NCBI GenBank assembly: GCA_050305135.1
Contig: JBNLET010000194.1
Coordinates: 1 to 64,000 of the forward strand
DNA: 64,000 nucleotides
Source: Cognatazoarcus sp050305135
GTDB lineage: Bacteria; Pseudomonadota; Gammaproteobacteria; Burkholderiales; Rhodocyclaceae
Direction: 5' to 3'
The translations under genes were made by a program, and so were the position numbers. Positions 48,045 to 59,099 of this stretch are shown in pieces. The notes beneath the pieces are model-generated. The model was not told the DNA's origin and searched no databases. It saw nothing but the letters and a program-made list of their open reading frames with translations. Numbering within the stretch: position 1 is the first letter of the stretch; the number at the start of each line of letters is the position of its first letter.

Positions 48045-49073
48045 ATGACCCGCATTATATTCTCCCTGCTAACTGCAATTGCCCTGATGGGCGCCGGTAG
48101 CGCGACGGCCGAATCGCCGATCGCGGCCAACGCGCCCGACAGCCACGTGGTGGTGCCGGGGGACACCCTGTGGGGCATCGCGGGCAAGTTCCTGAAGGAG
48201 CCGTGGCGCTGGCCCGAGGTCTGGCGCATGAACCGCGAGCAGATCCGCAACCCGCACCTGATCTATCCGGGCCAGGTCGTATACCTGGACCGCAACGGCC
48301 CCTACCTGCGGCTCGGCAAGACGGTCGGCGATCCGGGCTACGAGAAGCGCTCGCCGCAGGTCTATTCGGAGCCGCTCGACAAGCCGATCACCAGCATCAA
48401 CCTGGATGCGATCCGCCCCTTCCTGACCCAGCCGCTGGTGGTGGACGAGCAGTCGCTGGCCAATTCGGCCACCGTCATCGCCGTGGACGACAAGCAGGTG
48501 TTCGCCGGCAAGGGCGACACGATCTTCGCCAAGGACGTGCCGCCGGGCAGCAGCAGCTGGCAGCTCTACCGGCCGGCGGCGCCGATCAAGGACCCGGTGA
48601 GCGGCGAGGTGCTCGCCTACGAGGCCTTCCACCTCGGCTCCGCCCAGGTCACCGCGGACGGTGATCCGGCCACGCTGCGGGTCACCGAGGGCCTGGAGGA
48701 GATCGGCAAGGGCGACCGCATGCTGCCGAGCCCGGGCGACGAGTTCTTCAGCTACGCACCGCAGGCGCCCGAGGGCGAGGTGGCGGCCCGCATCACCGGC
48801 ATCTATGGTGGCGTCAACGTCGCCGGCCGCAACGACGTGATCTCGGTCAGCTACGGCCTCGCCGACGGCGCGGCGGTCGGCCAGGTGCTGGCGCTGTACC
48901 GCAACCGCGGCACGGCCGACTACAGCGGCGACGGCGCCAAAGAGACCTTCGTGCTGCCCGAGCAGCGCTACGGCCTGATCTTCGTCTTCCGCACCTTCAA
49001 CCGCATCTCCTACGCATTGATCCTGGACAGCGCCGGACCGGCCACGGTGGGTGACTCGGTCCGCCAGCCCTGA
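48045..49073 (+). CDS. LysM-domain envelope protein
   Basis: This 342-residue protein has a signal peptide (IIFSLLTAIALMGAGSATA, cleavage after ATA near 22). A single LysM domain follows at residues 33-80 (HVVVPGDTLWGIAGKFLKEPWRWPEVWRMN with NPHLIYPGQVVYL). A 250-residue C-terminal part has repeated beta segments (DAIRPFLTQPLVVDEQS). LysM binds peptidoglycan, so the protein is periplasmic. This gene always precedes dprA in many Betaproteobacteria. The GTG start of dprA overlaps its last 23 bases. The role is probably wall-related but unproved. Confidence 0.9.
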   Translation: MTRIIFSLLTAIALMGAGSATAESPIAANAPDSHVVVPGDTLWGIAGKFLKEPWRWPEVWRMNREQIRNPHLIYPGQVVYLDRNGPYLRLGKTVGDPGYEKRSPQVYSEPLDKPITSINLDAIRPFLTQPLVVDEQSLANSATVIAVDDKQVFAGKGDTIFAKDVPPGSSSWQLYRPAAPIKDPVSGEVLAYEAFHLGSAQVTADGDPATLRVTEGLEEIGKGDRMLPSPGDEFFSYAPQAPEGEVAARITGIYGGVNVAGRNDVISVSYGLADGAAVGQVLALYRNRGTADYSGDGAKETFVLPEQRYGLIFVFRTFNRISYALILDSAGPATVGDSVRQP

Positions 49074-50166
49074 TCCGGCCTCGACCGGCGACGAACTCGC
49101 CGACTGGTTGCGCCTGGGCCTGATCGACGGTCTCGGCGACGCCGGCCAGCGGGCGCTGCTGGCGGCCTTCGGACTGCCGCGCCGGATCTTCGCTGCCGGC
49201 CGCGCGCAGATCGCGGCAGTGGTCGGCGAGAGAATCGCCGACGCGCTGCTGCGCAGCGATGTCGAAGCCGAGGTGGAGGCCCACCTGGCCTGGGCCGCAG
49301 AGCCCGGCAACCGGGTGCTGACGCTGGCCGACCAGGACTATCCCCGCTCGCTGCTCGGCATCGCCGATCCCCCGCCGGTGCTGTTCGCCAAGGGCCGGCT
49401 CGAGCTGCTCGCGCACGACGCCGTGGCGGTGGTCGGCGCCCGCAGCGCGACGCCGCAGGGCGAGGCCAACGCCGAGGCCTTCGCGGCCGCGCTGGCCGAG
49501 GCCGGCCTCGCCGTGGTCAGCGGACTGGCGCTCGGCATCGACGCGGCCGCCCACCGCGGCGCGCTCGGCCGGGCCGGCGGCACGATCGCGGTGATCGGCA
49601 CCGGCGCCGACCGCATCTACCCGGCACGCAACCAGGCACTGGCCCACCGCATCGCCGCGGAAGGCCTGATCCTGTCCGAATTCCCACTCGGCACGGCGGC
49701 ACGGCGGCACAACTTCCCGCGCCGCAACCGCCTGATCTCGGGGCTCTCGCGCGGCGTGCTGGTGGTCGAGGCGGCGCTCGTCAGCGGCTCGCTGATCACC
49801 GCCAGGACCGCCGGCGAGCAGGGGCGCGAGGTGTTCTCGATACCGGGATCGATCCATTCGCCGCTGTCGAAAGGCTGTCACCGGCTGATCCGCGACGGCG
49901 CCAAGCTGGTCGAGACCGCGGTCGACATCCTCGAGGAGCTGGCCTGGCCGGCACGGCCGCCCGCCAAGGCCAGCGCGCCCGACGACCCGGGCGACGCCGG
50001 CGACGAGGCGGTACTGGCCGCGCTGGGCCACGACCCTGTGGACGCTGACACGTTGCTGCAGCGCAGCGGGTTGACGCCGGATTCGCTGTCCGCCATGCTG
50101 CTGACCATGGAACTCGACGGGCGCATCGCACGACTGCCCGGCGGCAGGTTCCAGCGCATCCTGTAA
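49051..50166 (+). CDS. dprA: DNA-processing protein DprA
   Basis: This 371-residue protein has an N-terminal SAM-like domain (DWLRLGLIDGLGDAGQRALLAAFG), the Rossmann core with VAVVGARSATPQGEANAEAFAAALAEAGLAVVSGLALGIDAAAHRGAL, and FPRRNRLISGLSRGVLVVEA. It ends in a winged helix (VLAALGHDPVDADTLLQRSGLTPDSLSAMLLTMELDGRIARLPGG). DprA loads RecA on incoming single-stranded DNA in transformation. The start is GTG 49051, overlapping the LysM gene. The following smg gene is 16 bp away. Confidence 0.96.
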   Translation: MTRSASPDPASTGDELADWLRLGLIDGLGDAGQRALLAAFGLPRRIFAAGRAQIAAVVGERIADALLRSDVEAEVEAHLAWAAEPGNRVLTLADQDYPRSLLGIADPPPVLFAKGRLELLAHDAVAVVGARSATPQGEANAEAFAAALAEAGLAVVSGLALGIDAAAHRGALGRAGGTIAVIGTGADRIYPARNQALAHRIAAEGLILSEFPLGTAARRHNFPRRNRLISGLSRGVLVVEAALVSGSLITARTAGEQGREVFSIPGSIHSPLSKGCHRLIRDGAKLVETAVDILEELAWPARPPAKASAPDDPGDAGDEAVLAALGHDPVDADTLLQRSGLTPDSLSAMLLTMELDGRIARLPGGRFQRIL

Positions 50167-50182
50167 GCAGCCGGACGCCGCC

Positions 50183-50644
50183 ATGTTCGACATTCTTGTC
50201 TACCTGTTCGAGAACTACGTCCACGTCCGGGCCTGTCCGGAAGGGGACCAGCTCGCCCGCAAGCTGTCGGCCGCGGGATTCGAGGACGAGGAGATCTCGG
50301 AGGCGCTGGCGTGGCTGGAAGGCCTGCGGCAGGAGCCGGAGCTGCCCGACATCTCGCCGACGAGCGACTCGGTACGGGTCTACGCGAGCGAGGAGATGGG
50401 CCGGCTGGATGCCGAATGCAGAGGCTTCCTGGGCTTTCTCGAGCATGCCGGGGTGCTCGACGCGCTGACCCGCGAGATGATCATCGAACGCGCGATGGCG
50501 CTACCCGACCACCGGCTGACCCGCTCGCGGCTCAAGGTCATCGTCCTGATGGTGCTGTGGCGCCAGGAACAGTCGATCGACACGCTGATCCTCGACGAAC
50601 TGCTGACCGAAGAAGAAGAGGATCCGGATCCGACCTTCCACTAA
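50183..50644 (+). CDS. smg: Smg (DUF494) protein
   Basis: This 153-residue protein matches DUF494/Smg: it starts MFDILVYLFENYVHVRACPEGDQLARKLSAAGFEDEEISEALAWLEGL, has RGFLGFLEHAGVLDALTREMIIERAMALP in the middle, and has the acidic ending TEEEEDPDPTF. The family is conserved in Gammaproteobacteria and Betaproteobacteria next to dprA, with unknown biochemical function. It lies 16 bp after dprA and is probably co-transcribed with it. ATG 50183 is the start. Confidence 0.93.
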   Translation: MFDILVYLFENYVHVRACPEGDQLARKLSAAGFEDEEISEALAWLEGLRQEPELPDISPTSDSVRVYASEEMGRLDAECRGFLGFLEHAGVLDALTREMIIERAMALPDHRLTRSRLKVIVLMVLWRQEQSIDTLILDELLTEEEEDPDPTFH

Positions 50645-50833
50645 GGCGGTCCGCCGCCCACTCAGCCGAACCGGACGAGTGGCGGAGAGCCCGGTCAGCG
50701 GCCGCCGCGGTCCGACGGCCGGCCGGCGATCGATGGTGCCGGTGCCTTGCCAGCGCGTCGCGGGCCTCCGTATCATGCCGCGCTTCAACCACCCCAACGG
50801 GATTCCACCGCGACATCCGCGGTCGGGGAAGCC

Positions 50834-53341
50834 ATGAGCAAGCAACTGATCATCGCCGAGAAGCCATCGGTCGCGCAGGACATCGCGCGCGCACTGGGCG
50901 GATTCACGAAGGACAAGGACTTCTACGAATCCGACGAATTCGTACTGTCCTCAGCGGTCGGCCACCTGCTGGAGCTGACCGTGCCGGAGGAGTACGAGGT
51001 CAAGCGCGGCAAGTGGTCCTTCGCCCATCTGCCGGTGATACCGCCGCACTTCGCGCTCAACCCGATCGCCAAGAGCGCCGACCGCCTCAAGTTGCTGGCG
51101 CGGCTGATCAAGCGCAAGGACGTGGACGGCCTGATCAACGCCTGCGACGCCGGACGCGAGGGCGAGCTGATCTTCAACTACGTCGTGCAGCACGCCAAGT
51201 CCGGCAAGCCGGCGCGCCGGCTGTGGCTGCAGTCGATGACGCCGCAGGCGATCCGCGACGGCTTCGGCCAGCTGCGGGCCGCCGAGGAAGTGGAGGGACT
51301 GCGCCAGGCGGCCGTCTCGCGCGCCGAGAGCGACTGGCTGATCGGCATCAACGGCACCCGCGCGATGACCGCCTTCAACTCCAAGACCGGCGGCTTCCAC
51401 CTGACCACCGTCGGCCGCGTGCAGACGCCGACGCTGGCGATCGTGATCGAGCGCGAGGAGCGCATCCGGGCGTTCAGGCCACGCGACTACTGGGAGCTCG
51501 AGGCCCGTTTCGAAGCGGCCGCCGGCGACTACCGGGGGCGCTGGTTCGACGAGGGTTTCAAGAAGCGCGACGACGACGAGCATGCCACCGCCAGCCGGCT
51601 GTGGGACAAGGCCCGGGCGGAGGAGATCGCCGCGCGCTGCGCCGGCCGGCCCGGCAGCGTCGAGGAGGAGTCCAAACCCTCGACCCAGCTCTCGCCGCTG
51701 CTGTTCGACCTGACCTCGCTGCAGCGCGAAGCGAACGGCCGCTTCGGCTTCTCGGCGCGCAATACGCTGGCGATCGCGCAGGCGCTGTACGAGCGCCACA
51801 AGGTGCTGACCTACCCGCGGACCGACTCGCGCGCACTGCCGGAGGACTATCTGGCGACCGTCGGCGAGGCGATGGCGGGCCTGTCCGAGCCGTTCGCGCC
51901 CTTCGTCGACACGATCAAGCGCAACGGCTGGATCAAGCCGAACAAGCGCATCTTCAACAACGCCAAGATCTCCGACCACTTCGCCATCATCCCGACCGGT
52001 GCGGCGCCGAAGTCGCTGACCGAGCCGGAACAGAAGATCTACGACCTGGTCACGCGGCGCTTCCTGGCGGTGTTCTTCCCGCCGGCCGAGTACCGGGTCA
52101 CGACCCGCATCACGCGGGTCGAGGGCGAGGCCTTCAAGACCGAGGGCAAGGTGCTGATGAAACCGGGCTGGCTGGCGATCTACGGCAAGGAAGCGCAGGG
52201 CGCCGATAACGAGGGCGGTCCGCAGCTGGTGCCGGTCGAGGCCGGCGAGACGGTCGCCACCGAAGAGGTGCTGGTCAAGGCCAACCAGACCAAGCCGCCG
52301 GCGCGCTATTCGGAAGCGACGCTGCTGTCGGCGATGGAAGGGGCCGGCAAGATGGTGGACGACGAGGAGCTGCGCGCCGCGATGGCCGGCCGCGGCCTCG
52401 GCACGCCGGCCACCCGCGCCCAGATCATCGAGAACCTGATCGGCGAGAACTACATCCACCGCGAGGGCCGCGAGCTGATCCCGACCGCCAAGGCCTTCTC
52501 GCTGATCACCTTGTTGCGCGGCCTGGGCATCGACGAGCTGGCCTCGCCGGAACTGACCGGGGAATGGGAATTCAAGCTGGCCCAGGTCGAGCAGGGCCGG
52601 CTGTCGCGCGACGAGTTCATGGCCCACATCCAGTCGATGGCGCACGAGATCGTCGAGCGCGCCAAGCAGTACGAATCCGATACCGTGCCGGGCAATTTCG
52701 CGAACCTTGCCACCCCCTGCCCGCGCTGCGGCGGCAAGGTGAAGGAGAACTACAAGAAGTTCGCCTGCCAGTCCTGCGACTGGAGCACCTGGAAGATCGT
52801 CGCCGGGCGCCAGTTCGAGATCGAGGAGATCGAGCAGCTGCTGTCCTCCGGCCGGATCGGCCCGCTGACCGGCTTCCGCAACAAGATGGGGCGCCCGTTC
52901 AACGCCGAGATCATGCTCAACGACGAGCAGATGCCGACCTTCGACTTCGGCCAGCCGAAGGAGGAGGAGAACGCCGAGCCGGTCGACTTCTCGGACCAGC
53001 AGAGCCTCGGCAAATGCCCGAAATGCGGCGGCGGCGTATTCGAGCACGGCACCTCCTACGTGTGCGAGAAATCGGTCGGCCCGGCGAGGAGCTGCGACTT
53101 CCGCTCCGGCAAGGTGATCCTGCAGCAGCCGATCGAGCGCAGCCAGATGAGCCGGCTGCTGGCCGAAGGCAAGACCGAGCTGCTGAAGGGCTTCATCTCC
53201 AACAAGACGCGGCGCAAGTTCTCCGCCTTCCTGAAATGGGACGCCTCGGCCGGCAAGGTCGGCTTCGAGTTCGAAGCGAAGGCGGCGAAGGCCGCCAAGG
53301 GCGGCAAGCCGGCCGCCGCCAGGAAGAAAGCCGCCGGCTGA
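50834..53341 (+). CDS. topB: DNA topoisomerase III (TopB type)
   Basis: This 835-residue type IA topoisomerase has a TOPRIM domain (LIIAEKPSVAQDIARALG, with acidic DAGREGE near residue 99). The catalytic Tyr327 lies in YPRTDSRALP, the position seen in E. coli TopB. C-terminal zinc-ribbon units are recognisable from CPRCGGKVKENYKKFACQSC and CPKCGGGVFEHGTSYVCEK. A lysine/alanine-rich tail ends it. It relaxes and decatenates DNA, acting with RecQ or at replication forks. ATG 50834 is chosen; upstream frame residues are low-information. It is 190 bp from smg and next to DUF924. Confidence 0.95.
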   Translation: MSKQLIIAEKPSVAQDIARALGGFTKDKDFYESDEFVLSSAVGHLLELTVPEEYEVKRGKWSFAHLPVIPPHFALNPIAKSADRLKLLARLIKRKDVDGLINACDAGREGELIFNYVVQHAKSGKPARRLWLQSMTPQAIRDGFGQLRAAEEVEGLRQAAVSRAESDWLIGINGTRAMTAFNSKTGGFHLTTVGRVQTPTLAIVIEREERIRAFRPRDYWELEARFEAAAGDYRGRWFDEGFKKRDDDEHATASRLWDKARAEEIAARCAGRPGSVEEESKPSTQLSPLLFDLTSLQREANGRFGFSARNTLAIAQALYERHKVLTYPRTDSRALPEDYLATVGEAMAGLSEPFAPFVDTIKRNGWIKPNKRIFNNAKISDHFAIIPTGAAPKSLTEPEQKIYDLVTRRFLAVFFPPAEYRVTTRITRVEGEAFKTEGKVLMKPGWLAIYGKEAQGADNEGGPQLVPVEAGETVATEEVLVKANQTKPPARYSEATLLSAMEGAGKMVDDEELRAAMAGRGLGTPATRAQIIENLIGENYIHREGRELIPTAKAFSLITLLRGLGIDELASPELTGEWEFKLAQVEQGRLSRDEFMAHIQSMAHEIVERAKQYESDTVPGNFANLATPCPRCGGKVKENYKKFACQSCDWSTWKIVAGRQFEIEEIEQLLSSGRIGPLTGFRNKMGRPFNAEIMLNDEQMPTFDFGQPKEEENAEPVDFSDQQSLGKCPKCGGGVFEHGTSYVCEKSVGPARSCDFRSGKVILQQPIERSQMSRLLAEGKTELLKGFISNKTRRKFSAFLKWDASAGKVGFEFEAKAAKAAKGGKPAAARKKAAG

Positions 53342-53343
53342 AG

Positions 53344-53919
53344 ATGCGGGCCGAGACGCCGGCCGCGGTGCTGCGTTTCTGGTTCGGCGACGCGGACGGT
53401 GTGGCCGGCCGGCGCTGCTGGTTCGCCAAGAACGCCGACTTCGATCGCCGCATCGGGACGGCCTATGGCGCGCTGGTGGAGCGGGCCCTGGCCGGCACGC
53501 TCGCCCACTGGGGGAACACCGGGCCGGCCAGGCTGGCGCGCATCCTGCTGCTGGACCAGTTCACCCGCAACATCTACCGCGACAGCGCGCGCGCCTTTGC
53601 CGGCGACGCGCTGGCCGTGGCCGAGGCCCTGGCGCTGATCGACGACGGCGCATGGGCGGCGCTGGCACCGAACCGCCGGGTATTCGCCTGCCTGCCGCTG
53701 GAACATGCCGAAGACCCCGTGCTGCAGGCGCGCTGCGTGGCGCTGTTCGAGGCGCTGGTCGGAGAATATCCGGCGCTTAGCGACTACCTGGAGCATGCCC
53801 GCAGGCACCGCGACGTGATCCTGCGCTTCGGCCGCTTTCCCCACCGCAACGCAGTGCTCGGGCGCAGCTCGAGCCGTGCCGAGCAGGCCTTCCTGAGGCA
53901 GCCGGGCTCTCGCTTCTAG
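53344..53919 (+). CDS. DUF924-family protein
   Basis: This 191-residue protein matches DUF924 throughout: AVLRFWFGDADG at the start, CWFAKNADFDRRIGTAYG, ARILLLDQFTRNIYRDSARAFAGD, RVFACLPLEHAEDPVLQARCV, and HRDVILRFGRFPHRNAVLGRSSS at the end. The conserved histidines and acidic residues suggest a metal site, but the function is unknown. ATG 53344 starts two bases after the topB stop, so it is the last gene of that transcript. A REP element lies immediately downstream. Confidence 0.92.
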   Translation: MRAETPAAVLRFWFGDADGVAGRRCWFAKNADFDRRIGTAYGALVERALAGTLAHWGNTGPARLARILLLDQFTRNIYRDSARAFAGDALAVAEALALIDDGAWAALAPNRRVFACLPLEHAEDPVLQARCVALFEALVGEYPALSDYLEHARRHRDVILRFGRFPHRNAVLGRSSSRAEQAFLRQPGSRF

Positions 53920-53943
53920 CGCAGTGCTTCGCGCGGTGAGCAA

Positions 53944-54054
53944 CTCGTGCGTTCGGCACGTATCGATCGCCCGAGGCGGGCTGAAGCCCGCCCTACGGAG
54001 ACCCGAACGGCGGCGCGCATCCCCCGTAGGGCCGGCTTCAGCCGGCCAGCGGCG
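53944..54054. repeat. REP/BIME-type two-hairpin repeat, copy 2
   Basis: It contains GGCGGGCT-ga-AGCCCGCC (about 53976-53993) and GGCCGGCT-tc-AGCCGGCC (about 54030-54047). Inverted copies of a CTAC/GTAG flank are seen next to each palindrome, so this is two REP units head to head. The unit lies between the DUF924 gene and a convergent flavoprotein gene. Copy 1 at 11921-12004 shares both edges. The first stem differs at two base pairs between copies, yet both still pair, which is compensatory change. Confidence 0.85.
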
Positions 54055-55209
54055 CTAGTTCGAGGTGTCGATCACGACGCGCGAAAGCCACGCGTCGCGC
54101 TGGTCCGTCGCGCGCCCGAGCAGTGCGAAGCCGCGCAGCCGGCCGGCGTGGTCGAGGAAGGCGGCGCTGACGCCGCTCGGCGTCGCGCGTTCCTGCCACT
54201 CGCCCGCCACCGGCGGCGGATCGAACAACACCAGGTCGGTCGCCGGCGTGTTGAGCCGCAACACCTCCGGCCGGCTCTCGGCGATCGCGCTGCGCCCGCA
54301 CAGCGTCTCGGCCAGCGCCTTGGCCTGCGCCTCGATGCTGGCATGGGCAATGCTGCCGGGCAGCTCGGTGCAGGCACCGATGGCGTAGATGCCGTCCATG
54401 CCGGTGCCGAGGTGGGCATCGACGCGCACCCCGCGGCGGCCGCAGGCGAAACCGGCCCGGCGCGCCAGACCGATGCGCGGCCGCGGCTCGAGCAGCGAGA
54501 TCACTGCGTCCACGTCGATGCGCTCGCTGCAGGCGGTATGGGCGCGGAAGCGGGCCGAGGCGATCGGCTCGACCGCCCGCACCCGGTCGTCGAGGCGGAA
54601 CTGTACGCCGGCGCGCTGCAGGTCGTCGCGCAGGCGGCGGCCGGTGAGGCCCGGCAGCCGCTCGCCGAGCGGATGGCGGGCCGAATCGGCGACGATCACC
54701 TGGCGGCCGCCGCTCACCAGCTCGTTGGCCAGCTGGCAGGCCACGATGCCGGCCCCCAGCACCAGCACACGCCGCGCGCCGGCCACGCGGGCGCGCAGCG
54801 CGCAGTAGTCGGCCAGCCGGTTGAGCGGTTGCACCGCCGGATTGCCGCGCAACGCCGGCGGCACGCCGATGGCCTGCCCGGTCGCCAGCACCAGGCGCTC
54901 GAACGGGATGCTGCCGCGCCCCATCTCGACGCTGCGCGCCGACAGATCGATCGTTTCGACCGGGCTGTCCTCCAGCAGGTGCAGGTCCTCGCGCGCCGCC
55001 ACCATCTCGGCCGAGGCCTGCACCAGGCCGATCGGGTCGCGCCCGACGGCCAGTGCGCCGGGCAGCGCGTCCTTCGGATAGACGGCAGCCGAATGGGCGG
55101 CGATCAGCGTGATCGTGCAGGTCGGCTCACGCCGGCGCAGCGCCCGCGCCAGCGCGTGCCCGGCACGGCCGGCGCCAACGATCACCAGGTCACCGCACGC
55201 ACGCCTCAT
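54055..55209 (-). CDS. FAD-dependent NAD(P)H oxidoreductase, rubredoxin-reductase-like
   Basis: This 384-residue flavoprotein has two Rossmann nucleotide sites: FAD GxGxxG in IVGAGRAGHALARAL near residue 10, and the NAD(P)H site VLVLGAGIVACQLANEL near residue 145. A third FAD motif is GIYAIGACTELPG near 275. The C-terminal tail (LDHAGRLRGFALLGRATDQRDAWL) is like AlkT/NorW rubredoxin reductases. It should pass electrons from NAD(P)H to a rubredoxin or flavorubredoxin. No such partner is nearby. ATG 55209 is the start. It follows oxyR on the same strand by 63 bases, so it may be co-regulated by peroxide. Confidence 0.88.
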   Translation of the reverse strand: MRRACGDLVIVGAGRAGHALARALRRREPTCTITLIAAHSAAVYPKDALPGALAVGRDPIGLVQASAEMVAAREDLHLLEDSPVETIDLSARSVEMGRGSIPFERLVLATGQAIGVPPALRGNPAVQPLNRLADYCALRARVAGARRVLVLGAGIVACQLANELVSGGRQVIVADSARHPLGERLPGLTGRRLRDDLQRAGVQFRLDDRVRAVEPIASARFRAHTACSERIDVDAVISLLEPRPRIGLARRAGFACGRRGVRVDAHLGTGMDGIYAIGACTELPGSIAHASIEAQAKALAETLCGRSAIAESRPEVLRLNTPATDLVLFDPPPVAGEWQERATPSGVSAAFLDHAGRLRGFALLGRATDQRDAWLSRVVIDTSN

Positions 55210-55272
55210 CTCATCCTCCGCCAGGGCGAGCCGATGGCCTCCCTGGAATCATTATGGACCCGCCGGCGCGAC

Positions 55273-56184
55273 TCAGAGCGGCTGCACACCCGGCAATCCG
55301 CTGTCCCGTATCGCCCTGGTCAGCACGTCGATCGCGCCGCCGCGCGGGTAGGTGACGCGCCAGGCCAGCGCCACCTTGCGCGACGGCTGCGGCTCGGCGA
55401 ACGGGCGCACGGCCAGCAGCGAATTCTGCTCGGGCAGGTCGTCGGCGGCCGAGCTGGGCAGGATCGTCACGCCGACGCCGGTCGCCACCATATGGCGGAT
55501 CGTCTCCAACGAGCTGCCCTCCAGCGTGCGCTGCAGGCCGCTGCCGGTACGGCAGTGCGGACACACCTCCAGCACCTGGTCGCGAAAGCAATTGCCGGCG
55601 CCGAGCAGCAGCAGCTGGTCCTCGGCCAGCATGTCGGGCTGGATGTCCGGCGTGTTCTCCCACGGATGGCCGCTCGGCAGCAGCACGCGGAACGGCTCGT
55701 CGTACACCACCCGCGTGACGACGCCCTGCTCCGCGAACGGCAGCGAGATGACGATCACGTCGAGTTCGCCGCGCTTCAGCGACTCGGTCAGCCGGCCGGT
55801 GTAGTTCTCCTGGATGAAGAGCGGCATCCTTGGCGCCAGCTCGTGCATGCGCGGGATCAGGCGCGGCAGCAGGTAGGGTCCGATCGTGTAGATCACGCCG
55901 AGGCGCAGCGGACCGGACAGCGGATCCTTGCCGGAAGCCGCAATCTCCTTGACCTGGGCCGCTTCCAGCAGCACCCGCTCGGCCTGTTCGACGATGCGCT
56001 GGCCGATCGCGGTGATCTTCACGTCGGCGGCGCTGCGCTCGAACAGCATCACGCCGAGCTGGTCCTCGAGCTTCTTGATGGCCACCGACAGCGTCGGCTG
56101 GCTGACGTGGCATTTCTCGGCCGCTCGGCCGAAATGGCGCTCCCGCGCCAGGGCGACCAGATAGCGCAGATCGGTCAAGGTCAT
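55273..56184 (-). CDS. oxyR: LysR-family peroxide sensor OxyR
   Basis: This 303-residue LysR protein has the HTH at residues 1-60 (LRYLVALARERHFGRAAEKCHVSQPTLSVAIKKLE). The effector domain carries the redox cysteines exactly at positions 199 and 208 (GNCFRDQVLEVC), the E. coli OxyR positions, with TGVGVTILP later. OxyR forms the Cys199-Cys208 disulfide with hydrogen peroxide and activates antioxidant genes. ATG 56184 is the start. The 252-bp region to the divergent GGDEF-EAL gene holds its promoter. The downstream flavoprotein gene is the likely co-transcribed target. Confidence 0.93.
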   Translation of the reverse strand: MTLTDLRYLVALARERHFGRAAEKCHVSQPTLSVAIKKLEDQLGVMLFERSAADVKITAIGQRIVEQAERVLLEAAQVKEIAASGKDPLSGPLRLGVIYTIGPYLLPRLIPRMHELAPRMPLFIQENYTGRLTESLKRGELDVIVISLPFAEQGVVTRVVYDEPFRVLLPSGHPWENTPDIQPDMLAEDQLLLLGAGNCFRDQVLEVCPHCRTGSGLQRTLEGSSLETIRHMVATGVGVTILPSSAADDLPEQNSLLAVRPFAEPQPSRKVALAWRVTYPRGGAIDVLTRAIRDSGLPGVQPL

Positions 56185-56436
56185 CGGCGATTACTCCGGC
56201 TGCAGCGTGCGCAATCCCGCATCATAGACTCCCCGCCAGCACGATTGCATCCCATGCCTCCGAGCAAGCGCCGCCCGGCGCGCCGCAGCGATCTCCGGAC
56301 CGGTCCAAGTGAGTCACGGAAACGGCCATCTATCTTTCGTCGCCAAGGTTTCTTAAGCTAACGTGCCTCAACAGGACACCGGCGGGCCGCGCGCGGCAAG
56401 CGTTCCGCGGCCACCGGTCCGCCAAAGACAGAGAGC
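56185..56436. promoter_or_regulatory. Divergent promoter region between oxyR and the GGDEF-EAL gene
   Basis: These 252 bases separate two divergent genes and should hold both promoters. An AT-richer stretch lies at about 56315-56365. I could not identify a convincing OxyR site or -35/-10 pair by eye. Confidence 0.5.
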
Positions 56437-59022
<2,586 letters not shown>

Positions 59023-59099
59023 CCGTCGCGGCGGTCCGCACAGGCTCGCGCGGCGCGCCAAGCTGTGGCACATTGGCGGGCCACAGCCGTCCCGTCCCG

